Source: JAYPUA01 sp038133845 (lineage in GTDB: Bacteria; SAR324; NAC60-12). From it: a stretch of DNA of 64,000 bases. A program made the position numbers and the translations under genes. The notes below the pieces were generated by a model. The model did not search any database and was not told the DNA's origin. It saw nothing but the letters and a program-made list of their open reading frames with translations. The stretch is taken from assembly GCA_038133845.1 (NCBI GenBank), contig JAYPUA010000007.1:42986-106985 (forward strand), read 5' to 3'. This document shows, piece by piece, positions 25,398 through 33,885 of this stretch (positions are counted from its first letter, which is position 1; the number at the start of each line of letters is the position of its first letter).

Positions 25398-26960
25398 ATG
25401 ATTATTGGAGTTCCCAAAGAGGTTGTTTCTCAAGAACGGCGTGTCGCCGTGGTCCCCGGATCCGTCGGTAGCCTGAAAAAGCAGGGGTTCACAGTGCTTG
25501 TGGAGGCTGGGGCCGGAGAGGCGTCAAACTTCCCGGATGAGCTTTATCAAGAGGCCGGAGCTACGGTGGTGCAAACTCCTCAGGAGCTGTGGGAGCAAGC
25601 GGGCTTGATCCTCAAGATTCATCCCCCACAGAGACACCCGCAGTTGAAAAAGTCGGAGGTCCAGTTGATGCGCGAGGGGCAGGTGCTGGTTTGCCTCCTG
25701 GCTCCGGGGCAGAATGCCAAGCTCCTTGGCCAGCTTGCACGGAAAAAGGTTACGGCCCTCGCCCTGGATGCGATCCCGCGGATCTCCCGGGCCCAATCCA
25801 TGGACGTCCTAAGCTCCATGGCGAACATTGCCGGATACCGTGCGGTTGTGGAGGCGGCCAATCACTTTGGACGCTTCTTTACCGGGCAGATCACGGCCGC
25901 CGGGAGGGTCCCTCCAGCCAAGGTGTTGGTGATTGGAGCTGGGGTTGCCGGGTTGGCAGCCATTGGAGCCGTGCAGAGCATGGGAGCGATCGTCCGAGCG
26001 TTTGATACGCGTCCGGCGGTGAAAGATGAGGTCCGCAGCCTTGGAGCAGAGTTTCTGGAGCTGGAGCTGGAAGAGGACGGCGCTGGAAGTGGGGGCTACG
26101 CCAAGGAGATGAGCGCCGCCTTCCTTGCGGCAGAGATGGCGCTTTTCCAGAAACAGGCTGAGGAGGTGGACATCATCATCACCACCGCAGCGATTCCCGG
26201 GAGGCCAGCCCCCAAGCTGATCACGGAGCAGATGGTCCGGAGCATGCGTCCGGGTTCGGTGGTTGTGGACCTTGCGGCAGAGACCGGAGGCAACTGTGAG
26301 TTGACCCAGCCCGGAGAGGTGGCTCAGGTTCATGGAGTGACCATCATTGGGACCACCAACTTGCCTAGCCGGCTGCCCACACAGTCCAGCCAGCTCTACA
26401 GCAACAACCTGCTGCGGTTCCTGCAGCATCTGGGAGATGCCGAGAGCTTCCAGCTGGATCTTGAGGACGAGATCACGCGAGCCGTCACGGTGACGCATCA
26501 GGGAGAGACCCTCTGGCCCCCCCCAGCCCCGGAGCCTCCGGCCCCGCCGCAGCGCCCGGAGACCGCTTCAGCCAGCTCGCCGCCTGAAATCCCCACCCCC
26601 GAGCCTATCGAACCGTCGCTGTTGGAGAAGTTCTTCAACCGCAAGGTCGGCTACGTGTTTGCCGCCTTGCTGGTGCTGCTGATTGGAGCAGGTGGCTCCT
26701 CGGAGTTCCTCTCGCATCTGACGGTCTTTGTGCTGGCCTGCTTTGTGGGGTACATGGTGGTCTGGAACGTCGCACCTTCGCTGCACACGCCTCTGATGAG
26801 CGCTACCAACGCCATCAGCGGCATCATCGTCCTCGGAGGAATCATTCACCTTGCAGGCAGCAGCCCCTTGCTTTCTGCGCTGGCGGTGCTGATTGCAACG
26901 GTGAACATCGTCGGGGGCTTCATGGTTACCCACCGGATGTTGGGGATGTTCCGCAAATGA
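25398..26960 (+). CDS. pntA: NAD(P) transhydrogenase subunit alpha
   Basis: With PntB forms the inner-membrane proton-driven transhydrogenase that makes NADPH from NADH. The 520 residues contain the cytosolic NAD-binding domain I (MIIGVPKEV start, RVAVVPGSV, Rossmann loop VIGAGVAGLAAIG at about 175-187, TTAAIPGRPAP, LAAETGGNCELT), a Pro/Glu-rich linker at about 375-405, then four membrane spans from about residue 415. This single-chain arrangement is the E. coli type; many alpha-proteobacteria split it in two. Length agrees with the family. Confidence 0.95.
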   Translation: MIIGVPKEVVSQERRVAVVPGSVGSLKKQGFTVLVEAGAGEASNFPDELYQEAGATVVQTPQELWEQAGLILKIHPPQRHPQLKKSEVQLMREGQVLVCLLAPGQNAKLLGQLARKKVTALALDAIPRISRAQSMDVLSSMANIAGYRAVVEAANHFGRFFTGQITAAGRVPPAKVLVIGAGVAGLAAIGAVQSMGAIVRAFDTRPAVKDEVRSLGAEFLELELEEDGAGSGGYAKEMSAAFLAAEMALFQKQAEEVDIIITTAAIPGRPAPKLITEQMVRSMRPGSVVVDLAAETGGNCELTQPGEVAQVHGVTIIGTTNLPSRLPTQSSQLYSNNLLRFLQHLGDAESFQLDLEDEITRAVTVTHQGETLWPPPAPEPPAPPQRPETASASSPPEIPTPEPIEPSLLEKFFNRKVGYVFAALLVLLIGAGGSSEFLSHLTVFVLACFVGYMVVWNVAPSLHTPLMSATNAISGIIVLGGIIHLAGSSPLLSALAVLIATVNIVGGFMVTHRMLGMFRK

Positions 26961-27000
26961 AGACGACCCTTTTCCCATCACTTTCCCCAGAGCGAGGAGC

Positions 27001-28395
27001 ATGTCCCCAGGATTGATCACAGTCAGCTACATTGTGGCAAGCGTTCTGTTCATCCTCAGCATCGGTGGGCTGAGTCGGCAGGAAACGGCCAGGCGTGGAA
27101 ACCTGCTGGGCATGATCGGGATGGGCCTGGCGGTTTTGGCAACGCTGTTTCTTCCAGAGTCCGGCAACTACCTGCTGCTGCTGATCGTTTTGCTCGGAGG
27201 AGCCTTTCTGGGATGGAAGGCTGCGACTCAGGTGGAGATGACCCAGATGCCGGAAATGGTGGCCATTCTCAACAGCTTCGGAGGTCTGGCTGCAGCGCTG
27301 GTTGGCTTTGCGAGCTACCTCAATGCAGAGGGGATGACCGGAGCAGAACTGATCATCCACGAGGTGGAAATTCTGCTGGGAGTGATCATCGGAACCTACA
27401 CCTTCACCGGTTCCGTGGTGGCGTTTGGCAAGCTCAGCGGTCGCCTGAAGAGCAAGCCCCTTGTCCTGCCCCAGCGCCATCAGATCAACCTGGGAGGCTT
27501 GTCCGTGGCCCTGATTCTAGGGGCAATCCTGCTTTCCGGGACCACCTCTGAGCACTGGTTCATCCTGATGCTGGTCGCCCTTCTGGCAGGCGCCATCGGG
27601 GTGCACATGGTCATGGCGATTGGCGGGGCTGACATGCCGGTGGTCGTCTCGATGCTCAACAGCTATTCCGGACTCTCCGCCGCCATGGCGGGGTTCATGC
27701 TCTCCAACAACCTGCTGATTGTCACCGGGGCGCTGGTCGGCAGCAGCGGAGCGATCCTCAGCTACATCATGTGCGTGGGAATGAACCGTCCCTTCCTCAG
27801 CGTGATCTCAGGAGGCTGGGGGGTGGAAGAGGGCACCGTGCTGGCCTCAACCGGGCAGTCTGGAGAGGCAATCCCGACCACTGCGGAGGAAGTCGCCGAG
27901 CACCTTCGGACTTCCCGGAGCGTGGTGATTGTTCCGGGATACGGAATGGCTGTGGCTCAGGCACAGCACGTGGTGCAAGACATCACCGAGACCCTGCGGG
28001 CCACAGGGGTGCAGGTCCGGTTTGCGATCCATCCGGTCGCTGGGAGGATGCCCGGACACATGAACGTGCTGCTTGCCGAAGCCGGAGTTCCCTACGACGT
28101 GGTGCTGGAGATGGACGAGGTGAATCCGGACTTCCCGGAGACAGATCTGGTGTTGGTAATTGGGGCGAACGACATTGTCAACCCGGGAGCCCAGGATGAC
28201 CCGACGATGTCCATCTACGGGATGCCGGTTCTGGAGGTCTGGAAGGCAGGAATGGTGGTGGCGCTCAAGCGCAGCATGGCGACTGGATACTCCGGTGTCG
28301 AAAATCCGCTCTACTTCCGGGAGAACACGCGGATGCTCTTTGGGGATGCCAAAGCCAGCCTCACACAGGTCGCCTCTTCCCTGCATCAGGCCTGA
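27001..28395 (+). CDS. pntB: NAD(P) transhydrogenase subunit beta
   Basis: Provides the remaining membrane spans of the proton channel and the NADP-binding domain III. The 464 residues start with about nine hydrophobic segments (MSPGLITVSYIVASVLFILS onward), including MVMAIGGADMPVVVSMLNSYSG, then a soluble domain from about 285 with VPGYGMAVAQAQ, FAIHPVAGRMPGHMNVLLAE, and the NADP-binding end GANDIVNPGAQ and MATGYSGVENPLF-like region. The length is as in E. coli (462). It follows pntA after 40 bases and shares its promoter. Confidence 0.96.
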   Translation: MSPGLITVSYIVASVLFILSIGGLSRQETARRGNLLGMIGMGLAVLATLFLPESGNYLLLLIVLLGGAFLGWKAATQVEMTQMPEMVAILNSFGGLAAALVGFASYLNAEGMTGAELIIHEVEILLGVIIGTYTFTGSVVAFGKLSGRLKSKPLVLPQRHQINLGGLSVALILGAILLSGTTSEHWFILMLVALLAGAIGVHMVMAIGGADMPVVVSMLNSYSGLSAAMAGFMLSNNLLIVTGALVGSSGAILSYIMCVGMNRPFLSVISGGWGVEEGTVLASTGQSGEAIPTTAEEVAEHLRTSRSVVIVPGYGMAVAQAQHVVQDITETLRATGVQVRFAIHPVAGRMPGHMNVLLAEAGVPYDVVLEMDEVNPDFPETDLVLVIGANDIVNPGAQDDPTMSIYGMPVLEVWKAGMVVALKRSMATGYSGVENPLYFRENTRMLFGDAKASLTQVASSLHQA

Positions 28396-28410
28396 CCTCA
28401 AGACGTCTGC

Positions 28411-29520
28411 TCAAGCGGAGCCGGGGGCTTCAGCCAGCTTAAGCAAGGTCTCCCGGGAGCCTCCCAGTGCCTCCATGGCGCTTAGAATCTGCTCCCAGGT
28501 GGTGTCATCCACCGGAACGCCCTGGGCCTCACGTGCTGCGCGAGTGGCACGCTCCGGATCGCCTGCGACCTGCACAGGATTCGACGGATCGGCCGGAGGC
28601 GAGGCCTTGAAGTAGGAAACCAGGTCTGCGACGTTGCGCTCCATCCAGGACGGTTCGACCAGTCGTGCCGGATCCATCAGAATGGTCATCATGTTGTTGA
28701 CGATGCCTCCCCGGCGCTCATTTCCAGGCTCAATCGTCCCTCCTCCGCTGAGCATTCCGCCAAGCAGCTCACAGAACATCGCCAGCCCGTACCCTTTGTA
28801 ATCTCCCATCGGGAGCAAGGCCCCCTTGGGTTTGAGGTCTTCGCGCTCCGGGAACAGGTAGCCCTCCATCACCGAAGGATCCCGGCTGGGCTGTCCGTGG
28901 TGATCAATCAACAGGCCTTCCTTGAGCGTCTCCCCCTTGTTCAGCGCGACCCGGACCTTCCCGAGCGCGACCCGGCTGGTTGCCATGTCAAGAAGGAGCG
29001 GAGGCTGAGTTTCGGATCCCGGCATGGCGATGCAGATGGGGTTCGTTGCAAAGCGTGCATCCGAGCCGGCATAGGGAGCCACCAGCGGAGAGTGATCGGT
29101 GACGTTGACGAAGTGCAGCGATACACATCCGGCAGCGATCGCTTGCTCTCCATACGTCCCGATGCGTCCGATGTGGTGTGCGTTCCTCAGCGTCATCAGC
29201 ACCAACCCGGTCTCCTGACACCGAGTCAGCGCCTGCTCCATGGCTTGCTTGGCGACGGACTGTCCATATCCGTACTGCCCATCGAACATCAGGATGGAGC
29301 CATCTTGGCGGGCGAGCGCCACAGGCTGGTTGGGGACCAGCATTCCGGACTTCAGGTTCCGGACATAGATCGGGAGCATCCCGACGCCGTGGCTGTCGTG
29401 CCCGGTCAAGTTTGCGCCCACCAGGTGGTCGGCGACGTCCTGAGCTTCCGGGAGGGCGCTGCCGCCTTGCTGCAGCAGGGCGACGACCACGCGTTTGAGG
29501 GAATCGGAGGAGATCAGCAT
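28411..29520 (-). CDS. Malate/L-lactate dehydrogenase (Ldh2) family oxidoreductase
   Basis: An NAD(P)-dependent 2-hydroxyacid dehydrogenase of the non-Rossmann Ldh2/MdhC family, like E. coli YbiC. The 369 residues show TGHDSHGVGMLP, with the catalytic-region His, then NAHHIGRIGTYGE, FATNPICIAMPG, LLDMATSRVALGKV and GDYKGYGLAMFCELLGG. Start is at 29520. It ends 15 bases from the pntB stop, convergent. Substrate among malate, lactate, ureidoglycolate or related acids cannot be told. The gcdH gene lies 24 bases upstream in the same direction, so they may be co-transcribed. Confidence 0.82.
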   Translation of the reverse strand: MLISSDSLKRVVVALLQQGGSALPEAQDVADHLVGANLTGHDSHGVGMLPIYVRNLKSGMLVPNQPVALARQDGSILMFDGQYGYGQSVAKQAMEQALTRCQETGLVLMTLRNAHHIGRIGTYGEQAIAAGCVSLHFVNVTDHSPLVAPYAGSDARFATNPICIAMPGSETQPPLLLDMATSRVALGKVRVALNKGETLKEGLLIDHHGQPSRDPSVMEGYLFPEREDLKPKGALLPMGDYKGYGLAMFCELLGGMLSGGGTIEPGNERRGGIVNNMMTILMDPARLVEPSWMERNVADLVSYFKASPPADPSNPVQVAGDPERATRAAREAQGVPVDDTTWEQILSAMEALGGSRETLLKLAEAPGSA

Positions 29521-29544
29521 GCAGAAGTTTCTGGGCTTGGGGAC

Positions 29545-30732
29545 TCAGTTGGTGAAGGCCTGCAGCCCGGTCTGGGCACGTCCCAGAATGAGGGCGTGGA
29601 TGTCATGAGTTCCCTCGTAGGTGTTCACCGTCTCCAGGTTGATTACGTGTCGCATCACGTGATACTCGTCGGAGATCCCGTTCCCTCCGTGCATGTCCCG
29701 GGACATCCGGGCCATGTCAAGCGCCTTGCCGCAGTTGTTGCGCTTCATCAGCGAGATCAGCTCCGGGGGACACTTCCCCTCGTCCATCAAGCGGGCCATG
29801 CGCAGGCATCCCTGCAGTCCCAGAGTGATCTCGGTCTGCATGTCGGCCAGCTTTTTCTGGATCAGCTGGTTGGCTGCCAGAGGACGCCCGAACTGCACGC
29901 GCTCCAAAGTGTACTGACGTGCTGCATGCCAGCAGAACTCGGCCGCACCCATCGTGCCCCAGGCGATGCCGAATCGTGCCTTGTTCAGGCACCCGAACGG
30001 TCCCTTGAGCCCTTCCACGTTGGGCAACTCGTTCTCTGCAGGGACAAAGACCTCATCCATCACAATCTCTCCGGTGATGGACGCCTTGAGAGAAAGCTTC
30101 CCTCCGATCTTCGGGGCGCTCAGCCCCTCCATGCCCTTCTCCAGCACGTAGCCTCGAATCTTCCCGGCGTCGTTCTTGGCCCAGACGACAAAGACGTCCG
30201 CAATCGGCGAGTTGGTAATCCACATCTTCGAGCCTGAGACCCGGAAGCCTCCTTCCACCTGACGAGCCCGGGTTTCCATGCTGCCCGGGTCGGAGCCATG
30301 ATTGGGCTCCGTCAATCCGAAGCAGCCGATCCATTCTCCGGAAGCGAGCTTGGGCAGGTACTTCTGTCGCTGCTCCTCGGAGCCATAAGCAAAGATCGGA
30401 TACATCACCAAGCTGGACTGAACGCTCATCGCCGAACGGTAGCCGGAATCGACCCGCTCGACCTCCCGGGCGATCAGGCCGTACGCGACGTGGTTCGCAC
30501 CTGCTCCCCCATACTCTTCCGGAATGGTGGCTCCCAGGAACCCCAACTCGCCGAGTTCGTTCATGATCTCCCGGTCAAACCGCTCCTGCCGAGTAGCTTC
30601 CAGAATGCGGGTCATCAACCGGGACTGGCAGTAATCCTGAGCCGTGTCGCGGATCAAGCGCTCCTCTTCCGTGAGCTGCTCGTTGAGGAGCAGCGGATCG
30701 GACCATTGAAATTCTGCACGAGACTGAGACAT
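29545..30732 (-). CDS. gcdH: Glutaryl-CoA dehydrogenase
   Basis: A flavoprotein that oxidises and decarboxylates glutaryl-CoA to crotonyl-CoA in lysine and tryptophan breakdown. The 395 residues have the acyl-CoA dehydrogenase domains in order, with CFGLTEPNHGSDPGSM and KMWITNSPIADVFVVWAK in the middle and the catalytic Glu in ETVNTYEGTHDIHALILGR near the C terminus. The GcdH-type end GRAQTGLQAF supports the specific call over a general acyl-CoA dehydrogenase. ATG 30732 was chosen for its ribosome site AGAGGT; an upstream ATG would add six residues. Cytosolic tetramer expected. Confidence 0.9.
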   Translation of the reverse strand: MSQSRAEFQWSDPLLLNEQLTEEERLIRDTAQDYCQSRLMTRILEATRQERFDREIMNELGELGFLGATIPEEYGGAGANHVAYGLIAREVERVDSGYRSAMSVQSSLVMYPIFAYGSEEQRQKYLPKLASGEWIGCFGLTEPNHGSDPGSMETRARQVEGGFRVSGSKMWITNSPIADVFVVWAKNDAGKIRGYVLEKGMEGLSAPKIGGKLSLKASITGEIVMDEVFVPAENELPNVEGLKGPFGCLNKARFGIAWGTMGAAEFCWHAARQYTLERVQFGRPLAANQLIQKKLADMQTEITLGLQGCLRMARLMDEGKCPPELISLMKRNNCGKALDMARMSRDMHGGNGISDEYHVMRHVINLETVNTYEGTHDIHALILGRAQTGLQAFTN

Positions 30733-30845
30733 GAAACCTCTTGAATTCAAGTGTAAATTCCAATCATGTTAGGCCTCAGCCCTTGGATTCGCAATGACAA
30801 ACTGAACACAGGGGCAGCCAGGCTCCGAGACCTCCGGAATTCGCA

Positions 30846-30874
30846 TTGAAAGCCGGAACCGTTTCGACTATCAT
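30846..30874 (+). promoter_or_regulatory. Sigma-70-type promoter for the ccmH gene
   Basis: TTGAAA, 17 bases, TATCAT: near consensus at both boxes and optimal spacing. It lies 33 bases before the ccmH start and points at it. The rest of this 175-base gap shows no other clear signal apart from one TCCGGA. Confidence 0.65.
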
Positions 30875-30907
30875 TCTCATTTTGAAAACAGATTGTTACG
30901 GAACGAA

Positions 30908-31381
30908 ATGCTCAAGCAACACGTCAAAAAACCCTTGGTCTGGATGCTCCTGATCCTCCTCGGAGCGGCTTCCGTGCAGGGCAGTTCGGATGCGGAGCTG
31001 GAGCGTCGTTTTCTAGCCCTTTCGGACGCGTTGCGTTGCCCCACCTGCCAAGGCCTCTCCGTCAAGGATTCAGAGGCCGGGTTCTCGGAGAGCATGAAGA
31101 GCAAGGTCCGGGGGATGCTGGAGGAGGGGCGAACGGACGAGGAGATCAAGGCTTTTTTTGTCGAGCGCTACGGGGAGTGGATCCTGCGGGAGCCGCCGAA
31201 GTCCGGGTTCAACCTGCTCCTCTGGGTGCTCCCCGGGGCTGGGTTGGTGCTAGGGCTGTTCTGGGTGTTGGCACGTAGCCGACAGTGGGTGCGCGAACCT
31301 GAGCTGGATCCGGAAGACGGGCTTACCCCGGAGGAAGAGGCTCGAGTGGCCAAGGATCTGCAGCGTTTTGAGAGCAGCTAA
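30908..31381 (+). CDS. ccmH: Cytochrome c-type biogenesis protein CcmH (short form)
   Basis: A membrane-anchored thioredoxin-like helper that reduces the CXXC haem-binding thiols of apocytochrome c in the periplasm. The 157 residues begin with a signal/anchor (PLVWMLLILLGAASVQG), followed by the family's LRCPTCQGLSVKDSEA with C44 and C47, the helical bundle FFVERYGEWIL, and a second membrane span at about 99-121. The TPR extension of E. coli CcmH is absent, as in CycL/Ccl2 forms. The other ccm genes are not in the window. ATG 30908 replaces a TTG 15 bases upstream because it gives a normal signal sequence. Confidence 0.9.
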   Translation: MLKQHVKKPLVWMLLILLGAASVQGSSDAELERRFLALSDALRCPTCQGLSVKDSEAGFSESMKSKVRGMLEEGRTDEEIKAFFVERYGEWILREPPKSGFNLLLWVLPGAGLVLGLFWVLARSRQWVREPELDPEDGLTPEEEARVAKDLQRFESS

Positions 31382-32409
31382 GGCTTGAGCCGGAAGGCGT
31401 TGAAGTTGTCAAAATCGACCCGGAAGTCAAACTCGGACTCCGCGTCGTTTTCAGCGAGATAGGTCTCATACAGGCGCCCCTCGCGTTCGAGGTAGGAGTC
31501 GACAAAAGCCGGGTCGAAGGTCTCTTCCTGGTCCATGCTGAACAGCCGGGCTGCAGCCTCGCGGGGGGAAACATCCAGGTGGATGCGCAAGTCGAGCAGG
31601 TTTCGGAACTCCGGAAGGAACAGGGTCGAGCCCCAGACAAGGAGCACACCTTCAGGAGGAGAATAAAAGGGAAAGACAGTGACCTCCAGCGCGTCCAGAA
31701 ACTTGGGCCCGCGCTCGAGAATCACCGTTTCTCCGCGGGAAAACGGCCCTAGGACGAGGTCCAGAACCCAAGAGCGCATTTCGGGAGTTCGCCAGTATCC
31801 GGAGTCGGCAAACTCCAACCCGAGGAGCTCGGTCAGGTCCAGCCCAGCGACCAGCAGGTCCAGACTTTCCAGGGCATCGACCAACTCTCCGACGAAGAAG
31901 GCGTGGCCGCAGTCTTCCTGACCGCCGATGCCGATCGTCAGCGGCATGCGTGGGGAGCGAGACTTCATCTCGGAGAGCGAAAGGGCAAGCTCAAGCGCCG
32001 TCAGGCGGCTCGGGTTGAAGATCTGGAGAAGGTCGTTCAGGTACTGGTATTGCAGCCCCTCGAGATCGCGCATGGACTGATGGGCGCTACCGAAGCAGAC
32101 CTGCCGCTCATCCAGCCATTCCAGCGTGATGGGGTCTTCACTGATCCAGAAGGTGTGCTCCTTCCGGAGGTCTGGATTGTGCGTGGCGATCTCCTGAACG
32201 GAACCGCTCAGCAACGAGGCGTGCTTCAGGAAGCTCCAGGCTTGGGGGTCGGCATCCTCTGCAAGCAGAAGCATCCGGAATCCGCGTTCCTCCAGGACCC
32301 GCAGCACTTCCCGGAAATTGAGCAGAGGGTCTCCGCTGAGGTGTTCGGAAAGGCTGTTCAGATCAAACACCAACTGGCGGATCTGGTTGGGGTGAAACGA
32401 GTCGTCCAT
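31378..32409 (-). CDS. Two-fold protein: HAD-like N-terminal and uridine-kinase-like C-terminal part, both degenerate
   Basis: Unknown function. Residues 10-135 look like a HAD phosphatase without its catalytic residues: LVFDLNSL stands where LVFDLDG is expected. Residues 155-320 resemble the phosphoribulokinase/uridine kinase fold, with PLTIGIGGQEDCGHAF at 156-171 in place of the P-loop; the Walker A Lys becomes His169 and Thr/Ser becomes Ala170. Later LVWGSTLFLPEFRNLLDLRI and SPREAAARLF follow the kinase pattern closely. Loss of both sites suggests a regulatory or binding role. The gene overlaps the end of ccmH by four bases and is divergent from the glycosyltransferase, 38 bases away. The fold calls are by eye. 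Confidence 0.5.
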   Translation of the reverse strand: MDDSFHPNQIRQLVFDLNSLSEHLSGDPLLNFREVLRVLEERGFRMLLLAEDADPQAWSFLKHASLLSGSVQEIATHNPDLRKEHTFWISEDPITLEWLDERQVCFGSAHQSMRDLEGLQYQYLNDLLQIFNPSRLTALELALSLSEMKSRSPRMPLTIGIGGQEDCGHAFFVGELVDALESLDLLVAGLDLTELLGLEFADSGYWRTPEMRSWVLDLVLGPFSRGETVILERGPKFLDALEVTVFPFYSPPEGVLLVWGSTLFLPEFRNLLDLRIHLDVSPREAAARLFSMDQEETFDPAFVDSYLEREGRLYETYLAENDAESEFDFRVDFDNFNAFRLKP

Positions 32410-32447
32410 AAGTCACTGAATCAAGGTTCAAACGGGAATATCCTTCC

Positions 32448-33851
32448 ATGCTGAAGCGCCACAACCAAGTCTTCTTTTCCCTGCTCCGGGGAGCTGATGT
32501 CTTGCTGACTTTTCTGGCCTGGGAGCTGGCATATCGTCTCAGATTTCAATGGGTCAACTTCCCGGAAGCGTCCTATGCTCCAAGTCATGACGCCTATCTG
32601 CTTGGAGCCTTGGTGGCCTCGCTGGCCACGGCGGTCTCGTTTGGAGGCTTGGGGGTCTACAACACGTCCCACGTTGCCAAGATCCGTGCAGAAGGGATGG
32701 CGCTGCTCCGGGGAATCTTCGGGGTGCTGGTCCTGACTCTGGTCGCGGCCTTCTTCTACCGGGAGTTCTCCTATTCCCGGATTCACGTGGTGTACTTTGT
32801 CGGGGTACTGTTTGTGCTTCTGCTTGGCGCTCGTGGCGGGCTGCGCTGCGGGCTGCGCTGGATGAGGCGGCGCGGATCGTTTCTGGAGCGGGTGCTGGTG
32901 ATTGGCTCCGGAAGCTCTGCCGCCTCGCTGTTGGAGCGTTTGGGAAGCCTCCGTTCCGAAGGCATTCTGCTTGCGGGTGTCATTGAGGTCAAGACGCCGG
33001 AGGCCTCGCGGGTGCCTGCTCACGTGATGAGGCTTGGGGGGCTGGACAAGATTGCCTCGGTGATTGCGCAGCAGCGGATCGACCAGGTGTTCATCGCTCT
33101 CTCTGCCGATGAGCAGCATCGACTGACCGAGCTGCAGGCCGTGCTGGCGGAGCAGTGGGTGGACGTGCGCATTGTGCCCGATCTGGGAGGGTTCCGGACC
33201 TTGCACCTGGCGACAGAAGACTTTGAAGGGATCCCGCTGATCACGGTGGTGCAGAGCCCGCTAGAAGGATGGAACCGGGTGCTGAAGCGAACGCTGGACC
33301 TGACCGGAGCGTCCGTGGCGCTTCTGCTCTTTGGGCCGCTGATGCTACTGGTCGCCTCGATGGTCAAGCTCACTTCACCCGGACCGGTACTCTACCGGCA
33401 GGAGCGCATGGGGCTGGACGGTCAGATTTTCGAGGCGCTGAAGTTTCGCTCCATGCGTGTGGACGCAGAGTCGCAGACCGGTGCGGTGTGGGCCACTGAG
33501 GATGACGACCGGCGGACTCCGATCGGAGCCTTGCTGAGGAAGACAAGCCTGGATGAGTTGCCCCAGCTCTTCAACGTCCTCCGAGGCGAGATGAGCCTGG
33601 TCGGGCCCCGCCCCGAGCGTCCGGTCTTCATCGAGCAGTTCAAGTCCCGGATTCCCGACTACATGCTCCGACACAAGGTGAAGGCCGGCATCACCGGCTG
33701 GGCTCAGATTAACGGCTGGCGTGGAAACACGTCATTGGAGCGACGCATCGAGTGCGACCTGCACTACATCGAGCACTGGTCGCTGTGGCTGGACATCAAG
33801 ATCCTCCTGCTGACCCCCTTCAAGGGCTTCATCGACCCCAACGCTTACTGA
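32448..33851 (+). CDS. Undecaprenyl-phosphate glycosylphosphotransferase (WcaJ/PssY type)
   Basis: Transfers the first sugar phosphate from a nucleotide sugar onto undecaprenyl phosphate to start exopolysaccharide or capsule synthesis at the inner membrane. The 467 residues have four N-terminal membrane spans (to about 135), a Rossmann-like CoA_binding_3 domain (about 140-260, LVIGSGSSAASLLERL), a fifth span near 285-305, and the bacterial transferase domain with ERMGLDGQIFEALKFRSM, TSLDELPQLFNVLRGEM and SLVGPRPERP. No other polysaccharide genes are adjacent. The first sugar cannot be told, although manC in the window offers GDP-mannose to the pathway. Confidence 0.88.
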   Translation: MLKRHNQVFFSLLRGADVLLTFLAWELAYRLRFQWVNFPEASYAPSHDAYLLGALVASLATAVSFGGLGVYNTSHVAKIRAEGMALLRGIFGVLVLTLVAAFFYREFSYSRIHVVYFVGVLFVLLLGARGGLRCGLRWMRRRGSFLERVLVIGSGSSAASLLERLGSLRSEGILLAGVIEVKTPEASRVPAHVMRLGGLDKIASVIAQQRIDQVFIALSADEQHRLTELQAVLAEQWVDVRIVPDLGGFRTLHLATEDFEGIPLITVVQSPLEGWNRVLKRTLDLTGASVALLLFGPLMLLVASMVKLTSPGPVLYRQERMGLDGQIFEALKFRSMRVDAESQTGAVWATEDDDRRTPIGALLRKTSLDELPQLFNVLRGEMSLVGPRPERPVFIEQFKSRIPDYMLRHKVKAGITGWAQINGWRGNTSLERRIECDLHYIEHWSLWLDIKILLLTPFKGFIDPNAY

Positions 33852-33885
33852 GCCGACCCTGGCTCTGTACCTCCCAAACCGGGCT

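Noticed and set aside
28897..30237. A 446-codon plus-strand frame
   Set aside because: It is antisense to the Ldh2-family and gcdH genes, which have clear motifs on the other strand.
33850..33865. Short GAGCC/GGCTC stem after the glycosylphosphotransferase gene
   Set aside because: A 5-bp stem without a thymine run is too weak to call a terminator.
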